Part shown: piece after piece, positions 1 to 13,000 of the stretch
Layout of the letters: each line of letters begins with the position of its first letter
How positions within the stretch are numbered: position 1 is the stretch's first letter
From: Allacma fusca
Lineage: Eukaryota; Arthropoda; Collembola; Symphypleona; Sminthuridae
DNA length: 64,000 nt
NCBI GenBank assembly: GCA_947179485.1
Contig: OX359249.1
Span: 9,238,001-9,302,000 of the forward strand
Reading direction: 5' to 3'
Translations under genes and position numbers: made by a program
Notes under the pieces: generated by a model
Database searches by the model: none
What the model was told of the DNA's origin: nothing
Seen by the model: the letters and a program-made list of their open reading frames with translations, nothing else

Positions 1-3000
1 TCAATGTTGATCTGGACAACTGCCTGCGTGTAAGTCTTTAATGAAATTTTCCTAGGGTTTCCTTGACTTGATTGAATTTGTAATCAGGTCTCTTCCTTTC
101 TATGATGCACCTGTATGCTCAAATGTATATGTACCCCGACTGAAGCTCACATTTGAGCAGCTCATTAAGGAACCAAAATTTGACTTAAAGAAATTTAATT
201 TGTCAGTAAAATTGTGTTACTCCTAAGTAAGTACTTAACAGCAGAGTACTAATTAACTTTCAGGGACGCTACCTTGTAATTACGTATCCCATATTATGCT
301 CTGTCGCTTCCACACTTGTCCCAAAGTATCTCCCCATGAGTAGCCCCTGTAACGAGACTATAACTTTGAGCTTACAAATAGAAAGCTAGCATCTGTATTT
401 GTTTTTATCGAGCTTTAATAATTAATTAATGGTACATTTCAAGCATGTAGTTTGAACGTTATTTGGAAATTACTACTCATTTACGCTCGCAATTTAAGGG
501 CGCAATTTTATTGCAGACGTTGGAAGGTGACGTGTACGATAAGTTGAAGGAGTATCTGACGGTCATTGGACGAACCGAACTCCTTACTTGCTCTGCAGCC
601 CAAAATTCCTTTTCGAAAATAAGAGACCAAGCTCAAATGGTAAGCCCAAATCCATTTCTACTTTACCCTATGCTCCTCTGACATCCCTAACGACGTAATG
701 ATTATCTGATTCAAAATGACGAATTCGAGGATATTTTTTGTGTGACACATTGCATTCCATTTGCGAAATAAAATATTCACATCCTTCCTTCCTCTCGAAC
801 AAATTCAGCTGGATAAAATAACCACTTATAGTTTCTTTTATAAACGAGTCACTGTTGTATTTTAAAGCCCCATACAAAAAATGAACAAGCCAGAGAACAG
901 TGCTAGGCATTTGGCGTATTTTTTCAGAATTTCTAGCCATTAATTTTTTGAGACTTCACAGTTGAGTAAAAAAAATTTTTTACTGACATTTCCTATCACG
1001 ATATTTCCAGCTGTCTAGTCACAGTATGCACTGTAACTGACACACACTATAAAATTATTTATTTTTTTCCTTTTACCTTCAAAACAGGCACATTCCATAA
1101 ATTATTGGGACTGAAAATGCATATGACAAGCGGAGTGCTATCTGCAATAGGTGTAATCATAAGTAATTTGTTGTATTGATTATCGCAGTTGTCAAGGGAC
1201 TACAATGTAATGTGCTGCGTACAGTATTATCCAGTTTTGAAGCAACATATCCGTTATCCATTTGAAGCTTGCGATGGAGACAATTGCAGCAAAATCACTT
1301 GTGATCATGGTGCCGGTTCCCTTCTCTCCAGAGAAGCCAAGAGATGTGCTACAAAAATAGGGAAGGAAATTCGAAATATTCGGGAGAATCAGAAAAGACT
1401 GTTCTATTTTCAGCAACTCAAAGAAGCTGGTCATAAGGTTCGATGAATACTAGTTTGTTTTCTCCTCAGATTAAGGTTATGTATGTATATATTCTCTCTA
1501 GCGTATCTCATTGCCCCAGCTGGGTTCGATTATCAGATCTTCGAAGGAAAGATACTCCTTGTACTTTGGAATTCTATCTATTTGTATTCATGGGGTAATT
1601 TTCTGTAATGATTAGAAAAAATGACAGAAACTAAGGAGGAAAAAAAACCCAAAAAGGTAGTGCTTAGTATCATTGGCTTTGAAAATGATGTGAGCATGGC
1701 TTGTATTTACATTATGTATTGAGATTTAAGAGATATTACAAATAAGAACTCTAATATCAATAAGGGACTCACGTTCCAGAATTATAAACTAGTATACTCG
1801 GAACCATTTACCCAAGTAATGTTTGGAAGCTTTCATGCAAATGCCAGAGCTACCTACTGATAGAGGTCAAATACATTAAGTGTTTGAAAAAAAAAGAGAG
1901 CCAAATGTTTACTCTCACTGGGGATTGTAAAATAACTTCACGTGTACTTAAGCTACGAGGGTTGAAATGACCGTGTACTCCACATGTATGAGTATAAAGC
2001 TTTCCTGTTGAAATCAAATTTTTCAAAGTTTCATGAGACATGAATAAATAAATTGCAGCCAAATTTCCCTAACTTTAAATGTATGTATGTATATGGTAGC
2101 ATGACTGAAATTCTCAAGCTAGCACATTCTTCCCAAATTATGTGAAAGACATGAACGTTCGTTGTATTTTCCTCCCAAGTAAGTACTTTCAAAGATGCAT
2201 TTCTTTCCAGAATGATCCCGACGATTCCAACGGACCGGATCTGGACACTAAAATGGACGAAATAAAGGAATCTATCCGAAGGTCAGAGACGGAGAAAGCA
2301 AAAGCAGAGGGAATTATTGAGTGCCTGAGAGATGGCAATGTTAATGTGGAAGAATGGATGCAAGACATTGAAAGCCTCACAACCACGCTAGATATCCCTC
2401 GTTCCAGTAGCTCCAATTCCGTGAAAACGGATACTTCAGGGGTAAGATTATCTCAATGATGTGTCCTCATTAATTTCTAACAGGGTTTTTTTTTTATCAG
2501 ATCAGTTCACTATGTACACCAAAAGATCCGTAGAGGGTAGAGCAGAACTGTGACCTGTTTTTGTATAAGGTGTGATGCTAATGGTGGTTACGTTAACTTT
2601 ATCCATCCTATAGGAACAGCAGCAACAGCAGCCCATGCAAGAAACGTTCTATGATAGTGAATCTAATGATGCTTCATTAGAGAATGTTAAAGAGAATGAG
2701 CCAGCTCATCGCGAATCAATTTCAACCTCGATTGATCATGAAGATGATATAGACGGTAAACATTCTCCTCTGTTTTCCCAGAGCTAACTATATGCAGTCA
2801 CGTTGTCGCTGTTACATCTGTCAAGTATTTTCGTGGGAAAGGCTTGAGTAGCATTTAATCATTGACAAAACATTTTTAAAATTTTCGAACACAGCACATG
2901 TTGAAATGGAGCGCCAGAGACTTGAATCTATAACTGCGACATGGGATGACCCTACTCAAGTTGACTGGGGTGATGAGCCTCCTGCAGCTCCTGAACCTGT

Positions 3001-5910
3001 CGCAAGTCCACCTGTCACCTCCAGTCATATTAGTCATAGGGATTCCTGGCCTGCTGCGGAAGCTGAGCCCGGGGTAGTAAAATGCGTCGCTTTGTACTCA
3101 TACACTGTAAGTATACTACCGTCATTCAGGTTTATATGTTCACTACAGATTTTATGCCAAGCTTGCAACTCATTTTCTCATGCTCTCCCACAGGCTCAGA
3201 ACCCAGATGAATTAAGTATAGTTGAGAATGAGCACTTGGATTTAATCGGCGAAGGGGACGGTGACGGTTGGGTTAGGGCTAAGAATTACAAAGGCGAAGA
3301 AGGATATGTTCCTCAGAATTATGTTGAAGTGGAGGGTTCATCTACATCTGCTGGCTATCCATTACAACCCCAAATCTCCTTTTCCTCCGTTGATTACCAT
3401 GTTCAAGACACAAATAACGTGGAGAAGAATGAGGAGGAAGAAGTTCCTGAACCGGAGGAAATTGCTAAACAAGCTGAAGTTGCCCCTATATCCAATGGTT
3501 ATCCCGAACAAGAGTCGGATGAGTACTTCCCTCCGGCTTCTCAGGGTGATTCTGCAGCCCCTCTCACGTCTGTGTCATCTGGAGGCACGACACCATTTAT
3601 CAACGAACTCCGAGGAGAAGGTTTGCTCCATTTTTTGATGCTTGTTTAGCTGTACTATTTTAAAACATCTACTTTCTGTCTTTATACATATATTTGTGTT
3701 TACGAAAAGTCTGTTTTTAACCTCCTACCACACCTAAACTCTCCCTTTTGCTCTGTTAAGATGAAGGGATGTTCTGCCGGGCTTTATATGACTACGAGGC
3801 TACAGCTCCCGAAGAACTATCATTCTATGAGGGACAAATCATGCGCGTGTTGAGAACGGTGAGCTACTAAAGTAGTTTACTAAAACTGTCCCCAGTTATA
3901 CATATTCTCTGAAGGGCTATTTGTTCATTGGGAATTCTAACTAATGGAAGTACCTTAAATAAACAGACACCTCACAATGAAGATGACGGCTGGTGGGAAG
4001 GAGAGTATGATGGTCTAAAGGGTCTCTTCCCTTCTGTTATTGTTGAGGAATGCCGGTGGGACGGTGAATCACTTTTCCCAGAGGTACCGTGAACTTTCTA
4101 TAAAGGAAATCCTTACTTGGAAATATGTAGGTCCAGAAACTTTTTCCGTCTAATTTGAACATTTTCAATGCTACAATTATTCAGGAAGATGAAGAAGAGG
4201 AAGAAGAGGCTGATGAAGATGAACCTTCAGATTCTGGCATTGCCCCACCCACATACACACCTCCGGAAATTCCTGGTCATTTATTACCACCTGAGAAGGT
4301 AATCATTACTCAGCCCACGCCTGAAACGGAACAAGCGGAGAATCCACCTAAGAACCGTAAGCTCTAGGTTAAACTAATTAGTTAATAACAAGACTAGTCC
4401 CAAGTGAATGTATATGCATGTGAGCATCTGTACCGTCAATATATGTACTTAGCCTGACTTTTTATTATGAAATACACTAATGAGCTAAACCTGTTCATTC
4501 TTAGCCGCTGCCTACAACTATGACAAGCCAAATTTTGAAATGGAGCTCAATAGCGATCAGCAACAAAAATACCATGCACAATTCGGCGACGAACCAACTG
4601 TGGTCATTACGGAAGCCCCAGGTGAACTTTTTTTTCTTACTAAAAGAAATGACATTAATCTAAATATCAGCACCAATGTGTTATTCATAATAGCGGGTAG
4701 CTACTACAATATGACCAACTAATCCGCTGCACCAAGGTGCCATTAATATTATTACTAAAATCTGACTTTCTCCATGTGTGATTACGTACCAAGTTTGTGC
4801 AATAATTGCATTGCTATAATGTTAATGATTCTAATTGGACATTTCCCACACGCTGCATTTCAATTTAAAGAGGTGACAGTGACAGTAACCGAGCCTGACA
4901 ATGAGATTGAGCAAGACAAGGGAGAGGTATAGTACCTACACTAAATAGTCGTAGTTTTATTTCCGATTGCATGGTAGTTTAGCCTACAGTAGCTACTAGC
5001 TATTAGAAGTGTACGATCGTCGTGTGGTAATTAATCACCCCTGTGAATGTAATGTTAAATATATTTAGTTCACGTGAAGTCCTCAAGTAATTATTAATTT
5101 AACTAACTTCAAACTGTAAAATATTTACTAATATTTGTAGTAGATTATTTCGTTTGACATCATTTTTTCTATTTGGTTACCTTCAAATTGTTCTTATGTA
5201 ATTAATAAGTTTCCTCCATTTAGTTTCCTACATCTTTCAATTTCAGATGAGACTACATTCGGTGATATTCTAAATGTCACAGGGTGATTTATAGCTTCTA
5301 ACTTGTCTATTTGAAATTTTAGGATTGCGATCCTGACTCGGGGTTGGAAGTTGCCCAAATCGTAATTACAGCCGCTACTCCAATGACAGAGGAGCCGAAA
5401 GAATTCCCAGCGGATGGCGAAGAACCTGAAAAGATTGAGGAAGACGAAACTGTGGAACCACTTCCACCTCCTCCTCCACCCCCTGCTGAGGAGCCGGAGG
5501 AGGAACCAGAAGTGGAGCAGTTTGCTCAGTTTGCTGACTTCGCCAACAATGACTTCACTTTAGAGAGTACGGACGAGGTAGAGACTAGTGGAACAAACCC
5601 GGAAGCCTTTGACCCAACTACTTCAGATGATCCTCAAGTTCAGGACAACAACATTCCGTCAGCATCTTCCCAAGATTCGGAAAATTCAGCAGACACAGTT
5701 CATGAACAACTGCCACCTCCGCCTTCGTCAGCAATAGATTCAAGTTTAGACAGCAGTGAGGAAACCAAGAAGACCAGTTTGGACATCCAAGACAGTGACA
5801 ATCACACAAAGATGTCTATGGGCGAAAGTAGCGAGAGCCCTGTAACACCTGAAGAACTTGATATTCAGAATTTAGCCAAATTGGAAACCTTGAAAGAATC
5901 AAATGCTTAA
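1..5910 (+). CDS. nwk: Nervous wreck / FCHSD-type F-BAR and double-SH3 adaptor, 3' part (5' end outside window)
   Basis: The visible exons are about 1-29, 451-639, 1189-1437, 2211-2441, 2614-2755, 2895-3106, 3194-3620, 3761-3858, 3967-4083, 4185-4356, 4505-4621, 4871-4926 and 5323-5910 (stop). They join in phase to about 874 aa. Exons 1189-1437 and 2211-2441 encode the end of the F-BAR region and a coiled coil (SRDYNVMCCVQYYPVLKQHI; an IRENQKRL helix). Two SH3 domains follow. SH3-1 has VALYSY, NPDELS, GDGDGWV and GYVPQNYV. SH3-2 has CRALYDYEA, EELSFYEG, DDGWWEG and GLFPSVIVEEC. The tail has an acidic run near 4185 and a proline run near 5465. Known for the family: links curved membranes to WASp/dynamin and limits synaptic growth signalling. 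Seen here: the order and motifs fit Nwk better than other F-BAR/SH3 proteins. The N-terminal F-BAR lies upstream of base 1, so full length is unknown. The first fragment (1-29) is the least certain exon. Confidence 0.9.
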
Positions 5911-7818
5911 GAATAAAAGTAAAATAATAAAAGTAAATAAGGACATATGATTCGTTATAACATTACTACTTATAAAAAAAAGGATTCCCTTACGTCGTGA
6001 GCATTCACTTCAAAGAGAGGTTTCAATGAGAAACAGTTATTAAGTAAGTGGAAAAAAATGCAAAGTATTTAAAAATTGTATATTCATTTTCCCCGAGCAA
6101 GATGTTGACATTTTCATCTGAGGATGTCTCCTTAACAGATGTAATGGGAAACACCCTGAAAATTGTAGCCTATAATGTGTGCATTTCTGATCCAATATAT
6201 TTTAGTACCACTCCTATATGAGAAAAATCTTCAAAAATTATCTAGTCAAGATATTCAGTGTCATCAGAGGCTTTCCAGAGTCTCAAAAAAGTTCATGGAT
6301 TGCATCGATTTGGTGGTAACTATATTAACAAGTATTCAAAATCACGGGGGAATAACATCGTGAGAACAAATTTACTCATATTAGGAAAGCGAGGCAGTCA
6401 TCAATATACGTAAAACACTGTTACACAAAAATAATAAAATAGCATTTGAATTCATGCACTACACAAAAGTAGTCAATACAAATTATGACGTACATACGTA
6501 CCCCGTAGTAGCGGTGGAATTGCATATGATAACGAGTTAAAAAAAACAGAGTACATGATTAAGCGCAATATATGATTCACAATCTGCAATAATGATTTTC
6601 TCGATGTTAACATTTAGAAATGTACTAATGCCATGAATTATAAATATTGCAGTGTCAATCTCAGACTTAATTGAAATCTGCTTGTAATTTGTAATCAGAG
6701 ATACTACAAAAAATGTAAATGATCGACTACGGATACATAATGCCCCTCAATAAATAAAGTTACTGTTTTAACTACCAATTTCGACTCCTTTCTCCTTTTA
6801 ATGAAATAGCTGTAATAAAGCTACCACAGGCAACTATCTTTATACAGATATGAGCATCCATAACATATCAGCGAAATTAGGCTCGTATAAAAGTATGCTC
6901 TTAAAAGAAAACACATACATATTTCGGCAAACCATGATTGAGGTAAACATTTCAGTCTTTAAAGGGAAAATGTTATCTCTTAATTATAAAGATAACGTTG
7001 TACTACTTACAATCATAATTAAGGCTTCATTTAATCTTATGAGAAATAAACATGGGACATACACTGTGTATGTATTTACGAGTGTTAATTTCCAGTTTTT
7101 TCAAAACTTTGCACAAAAATAGAACTGTGCTACAAAATAGCTACAAACACATATTCAGTGCTGGCTGTAAACGTTATAGTTACACAGATTAAATTGCATC
7201 CCGTTCATTCTCATAATTTAAACAATTTATGGTAAAGATTGTCTCTTATAATCGTAATACAGGTAAAAGTTTTTCCTAAAATTTAAAGTCGTAGTCAAAA
7301 TCATGAGTACATAAGTATGTATTATCAAAAACATTACTAGAAAAACTGCAAGAGAGATACTCCCACACCCATTTAGATTTCACTTCCAAGGCAGTAGCAG
7401 TAGTAAAAATTTAATATTGTATCAGTTGCGTAATAATAATCTGCTGTCTCTTAGCTTCTAAATAAAGTCCTTGTGTCAGTAATTACTTTTGCATTTGGAA
7501 ACTTATCAAAAATTTTCTATCTTTCTTGTCGAGTAGTTTTCTTCAATAATTTACATGAGTATGGATTTTGATAAAATACAGTTAATCAAAGGTGCTAGAC
7601 AATTCCAAAGGAAAAAATCAACCCAAAGTTCCAATCAAATTGTTCCCTATCATGGATTTTGCTCCCCAAATCTTTACACAACTTTGATTTACTTATCAAC
7701 ATTTCTGATGGTTAAGATAAATAATTTGTAGTAGTACTGTGTCCAGATTTAAAAATACTAATCAACAATTCAGAAAGTGTTTAGGGAAATTAAAATGGAA
7801 TGTTGTTTCTTTTTACAG
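5911..7818. other. Intergenic or 3' UTR stretch without a recognised gene
   Basis: About 1.9 kb of AT-rich sequence between the Nwk stop and the next coding exon. Short open frames here (for example at 6175 and 6850) lack recognisable domains. A 5' exon of the membrane-protein gene at 7819 could lie here, but I cannot identify one. Confidence 0.6.
5912..5917 (+). terminator. Polyadenylation signal for the Nwk gene
   Basis: AATAAA lies two bases past the stop codon and is followed by a second AATAAAA-like run within 20 nt. It is a plausible poly(A) signal. The 3' UTR would be very short unless a more distal site is used. Confidence 0.5.
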
Positions 7819-8505
7819 GTATTTTATGCGTTGACAACGGTCAGCGCTTGGTTGATTTACGTATTCTGTGTTCCGAAAGAAAAGTCAAGTATGTTAGATA
7901 ATTATCCTTTTCTAGACCTATATACCATTGGGGAATATAAAAAATTCGAACAATCTTCAGGACAAGCTGTAATCTTACACCAATCTATCGTGTTTAGTGG
8001 GTGGAATTTTTTTTCTCAGCGTGTCGTCATCTGGACGACTACTAAACTCGGGGATTTTATTTCTTCTGGTTTTTAAGGTAAATGAGAGACTGAGCTGAAA
8101 GCTGAAATAGAACGGAATAAAGTAAACAAGTGTTCTTCAAAGCAAGTGTTTTTACGTGTTTACAAAAAGCGATCTAATACATGGATTCCTCTGTATTTGG
8201 TGGCAACATTGACTTGCCTGGGTCTGTTCCTATATGGGATGATGTTTCTATCCAAGTTGGCTGGGTTTTCAGGAATTGTTCTTGGCATTGCCGATTTCAT
8301 GACATTCTATTTGCTCAACGCATTAATGAAGGACAACCAGCTGCATGAATCAATGGAGGAAGAGCGAATACGGCGTCAGAGTATGATTCATAACTTTGAT
8401 GATTTGGATGAAGCATTTCCAGAAAGTTTAGAAGCAGATTCCAAAGAATCGTTTGAAGAAGGTGAGGGTGCAAATGAAATGGAGCGGAACCCTGAGATAG
8501 AGTGA
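7819..8505 (+). CDS. Uncharacterised small multi-pass membrane protein (partial or uncertain model)
   Basis: Two coding blocks are visible. The first (7819 to about 7888) follows a good acceptor (TTTTTACAG) and encodes a hydrophobic helix, VFYALTTVSAWLIYVFCV. A strong GTATGT donor at 7889 fits an acceptor at 8145-8146, which joins the frames in phase. The second block (8147-8505) encodes two more hydrophobic helices (around LYLVATLTCLGLFLYGMMFL and SGIVLGIADFMTFYLLNAL), then an acidic cytoplasmic-like tail ending NPEIE. The 5' end is unresolved: coding could start at an ATG at 7795 if the intron upstream is absent, or in an unseen upstream exon. The last helix followed by a charged tail resembles the small arthropod four-helix DUF4728/pasiflora-like proteins, but that is only a suggestion. 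Function unknown. Confidence 0.5.
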
Positions 8506-8644
8506 ACTTATAGTGAGTCACAGGAGGATATTTCTTGTCTCTATAAGGCAACAACCCCAGTAGCTGTTAGCTCTTACATACATAGAGCCTGCTTTTAAGA
8601 TACATGTAAAATACATACAAAATTTTAAATTAAATCTGAATCCA

Positions 8645-8650
8645 AATAAA
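8645..8650 (+). terminator. Polyadenylation signal for the small membrane-protein gene
   Basis: AATAAA lies about 140 nt past the stop at 8505, at a normal distance for a short 3' UTR. This supports 8147-8505 as a real terminal exon. Confidence 0.45.
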
Positions 8651-10024
8651 ATCCTTTTGTTGAATCCCAGAAATGTAATTTTAGCAAGAGACTTTTATTC
8701 GTTATTAATCCGACAATGTTTTGAACCTGCTCAAAATACCAAATTTTGACAAAAAGTTTCTCTCTTATAAGCAGTAGACTTATGGAAATACAAATCACAC
8801 CAGAACATTGGCTTCCTGCTCAGTGATTGCACCTTATTTTTACATTTTATAGTTTTTCAACTACTAACACTTTAGCTTACGCATCGTATGCCTACATACA
8901 TATCAACAAAAACTATAAAGAATCTTTGACAACTGGTGACAAATTAAAACTGAAAGACATATACTTATGTATCTACAATTATTATGAAAAGCTAGTACTC
9001 TGATTTTCAGTGGAATAGCACAATTACAAACTTGCTTAGAAATTGTTACATTATGTATTGTAATAATGGAATAACGGCAACAAATTATTATCTTAGCAAA
9101 AATGCAGTCTTGAACGATATTAGAAATGCTTGAATCCTTTTTAACTCACTTGTTAATAGTATACTTTTATGCAACAAGAAATACCTGGATACGGAGTATT
9201 TTTCATTAAAGCATGTATGTAGATCACGTTAATAAAAATGGTAATGACGATCCGTACCCTAATTTTATCTAAAAGTACCAAAGTTATGTTTCTCACGTTA
9301 ATACTTAAGTACATTTATGTTTTTAACTTAAGCGATGTAGCCTTGGGCTTCCAGTATAAAGAATAGGCAAGTGTTACTTGTTTTTCTTTCATTATTCGTC
9401 AGCAGTAGTCTACATGGTTTCCACCACCATGCTACTTTACAAAACTAGAACTCTAGGTAAAGCTTAGCGATTGACAGTATTACTTTGTTCTGTCAATAAA
9501 AAAATCCCTGCTTTTTCCCCACTATATTTACAAATATCCATAATCATTATATACGGTATGTCTCTAAAACAAGAAAAAGTTAAGTAAAGTGATATTACAG
9601 CTTTGCACTCTTAAAAAAGGTACTTTAACATCGTTACACACACAACTTCGCAACTCAGGGTAATGCTGATGAGAAATAATACTCAAGTACTATTATAAAT
9701 GCTAATAACCAAAAGTCACTTCTGAGGACTGATGGTAAAAATACTGATGCTCTAAATCAATTTTACACTAAGCTCATACACCCCACAATCAGTATTATAT
9801 CTCTATAACTTGGCAACACTCCATTTTTAAGTTGAACTAAAAGCGAAGCACTGGGAAATCGCTGGTTCGACTATTTTCTATCACATGCTGACTCTACGAT
9901 GATGTGTTAGTTATTGATTTCTATTTCATCACAGGATGTATGCCCAGTTGTATGGTGAATACGTCCATCGCAATATCTCCAGCAAATATATGTATCTATG
10001 TATCGATTTTAATTACTATCCCCT
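8651..10024. other. Convergent intergenic region / 3' UTRs
   Basis: AT-rich non-coding sequence between the plus-strand membrane-protein gene and the minus-strand GnT-IV gene, whose 3' ends face each other. It contains TTTATT at 8696-8701 (AATAAA on the minus strand), a possible distal poly(A) signal for GnT-IV. I see no gene. Confidence 0.5.
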
Positions 10025-13000
10025 TTAACCCTTTTCCAGCAGAATCTGCAAAAACACAATCAGTATAGAATTTTATCACCGCATTATCTTATTTGGTTAG
10101 TTGTACATACGAACCTCTCACTTCCATTAAGTGCACTACAAAGCATTTATATTTATATTAGCCCGATAAAGGGTTTTTACCTCACTGAGTATGACCCAAT
10201 TCTCACTGGCATTTCTTAAAGTTATGCGAACAGCCTTAATTGGATTTAAGTTATCCGGAAATTGTCCATCAAGTACCCCCAGCTCGTCAAATTCATCTGA
10301 AAAGATCCACAATCAATTACAACTGAGCAGGTTCAACTTCCAAAAAAATATCGTTAATGTAGGTTGCGTACAAAGGCTCATGCCATATGTATACCACATA
10401 GCAGGCCCAGCTGTCATCACCTGGGGAACCTGAGACTACCTGGTTTATTTTTCATTTCCTTTTACCTACCTACAACAACATAGCCATCTTTGGTAACAAC
10501 CGCTGTTGAACCAGCAATGCGGTCGGTAGACTCCGAGGGTAGCACCTCCAAAGTGGCGTTGTGAAGCTTGTCCGAAGGATGCTCAGCATTTCCACTTATA
10601 AACCTATAACTGAAAAAATAAAACATACCACCCCTATGTTAGAAAATAGCACACTACATACAACCACTGTGTGCACAAGGACCTTTCATCTAATAATAAA
10701 TGCAAGTATCCGATGTAACTCCTATCCAATGCGGCCTGAATATTTAAATACATGACACATTTCTAACTCTTAACATCACGACCCTTTAAAAAATTAGTAG
10801 GCATTATTACATGGATACGTACATATCAATTAAAACTTACAATTATTAGAGTTTTGATATGACTCCATTAAAGCAGTACCATATAACACTTATGTAATAG
10901 CAAGCAGCACATTACACACTAAAACAAGTCTCATCTCATGGGAAGAATCCAAAAAAATAAATTAAGCAAACAGGAACCGCGCGGTGTCTGATTTACAAAA
11001 CGGACAAAATATAAATGATACGTCAACTCTTGTACATTTTCCGGTAATAACAGTTGTACAAGTAGTTTTGCGCATCCACATTTGTATGTATGTAGACATA
11101 TATGTATCTATATATCTATATATACAGAATACATGTTTACATGTTTATACATGAAATAAATGTTTCTGCACACATGTACACGCTGAAGGGGTAAGATTGG
11201 AAGATACTTAATAACAGTGCTAATTTGGTGAGATACTTGTATAAGCTATACGATCCAGGCTACGCTCCATTTGAAACTTTCAAAATATGAGTCCGACAGA
11301 TTACCTGAAGCAAAATTTTCCATCATAATATAGAATACCTAACGAATTTACTTAAGTTACAGCTAACGTTCTCGTGAACTCTGGAAAAATAGTTTCATTA
11401 TGATATTTGAGGAAAGGGTAGGAGTTACACTCTGATCTTTTCTTACTTTGTCAAACGAATGGGAAGAGCAAATGTAAATTTGATTGTATCACCAGCCTCG
11501 GGAGCTAAGCCCCAAAAGTAGTTTTTGCCTTGGTAAGCTTTCTCCAGCGAAAATTTCCCATAATGTTTTATCGTGCTTTCGACTTTTGCCTCTGGATTGT
11601 CATGCCGAATGAACAATTCCAATTTCCCGAATTGTCGATCCTGTGAACAACCATATGGAAGCATGGATAAAATACGCACGACAAGTAAAATACGATCTGA
11701 ATGAGTCACGGCACACTCACATACATGCATACAAATACTGCAGGCAAATATAAACTTACTTTTAGCTTTTGTACCTTCCCGTTCAGAGAAGAAACCATAC
11801 CAATATGTTGGAACAAAGAAGGCTTATAATGAATCCAATGTTTATTGAGTTCTCGAATGCATCGTTTCTGCAATAGACAAAATTACCAGATTTACTCAAC
11901 CCGAACTCCAAAATGATTTGCAGAGTCAGAGAGAAACCCATTGCCAAGCCAGACTGAGACTACTTGGGAATGGATTTTAGTACTACCTCTCTCTCTCTCT
12001 CTCTCTCCCTCACCTGTGAATAGTCCAACTTGCAATACTTGACGCTGAAAAAATGTGAAAGTAGCCAGTCCCCTGGCTTATCCTGATAGAACATAAGGAA
12101 GAACTCTACCAGCATCCACAGATCAGAGCTTCTGAATAATTTCCCTGTAATAACATTTTCCTATAATTCATAAATGCGCTTTTGTAAAAGAAAGTAGCTA
12201 AGTAGCTGCTACTGTAGGATTATACGCAAGCATGACTGCATCTGCAGCATTTTTAACATCGTTCCAGTTCCATACCAATAAAACCCAGTTGGCAAAAGTC
12301 AAGCATGAACCAGTCTCGTTTCTTCATGGAGTTTTCTAAGGCAAATGATTTCATAGTATTTACGAATCCCTTTTTCGAAAGTACGTCGTCCTCAATTTGC
12401 ACGTAATACGTTCCCCTGTGCTGGGCATACATCATCAAGTAGGCATAGTCCAAATTCTGCTTCGTTCTCCATCTGGTACGATCATCGGAATCACCCAAAG
12501 TTCCTTTAATCGTTTTGAAATCCGGGTAGTAGCTAGCCGCTGGCGCAATAATTTCTATTAATCCTGAATCAACATCTCGTTTAAATCTGTAAAAATATTA
12601 TAATAATTCATTCTGTATTTTAATCCAACTTAAAATATTTCTCGTTGGGAATGAAGCAAATCTGAGCATCTTTACCTCCGGCATACAGAGGTAAAAAATA
12701 GTTACCTGGAAGTTCTGACAAATCTAAAGTTGACAGCTGTCAGTGATTATTTTTTGCACATGTTGACTTTTGTATTAAGAAAATTTGTCAGAAAGTTTTC
12801 CTCTACATTTGTATCCCCTCTGGATACATGGATGCTCACTTCTCCCTTTTCCCAACGAGGTTCACGTACTTATATATACAGCATTTTCTAACTACAATTT
12901 CAAGGATTTTTGCTCACTGTTTTGTTATTGAATTGACGGTACTTTGTACGAAAGACACATCTGGATCGGCAATAAAAACAATAACCAACGTATCATTTTT

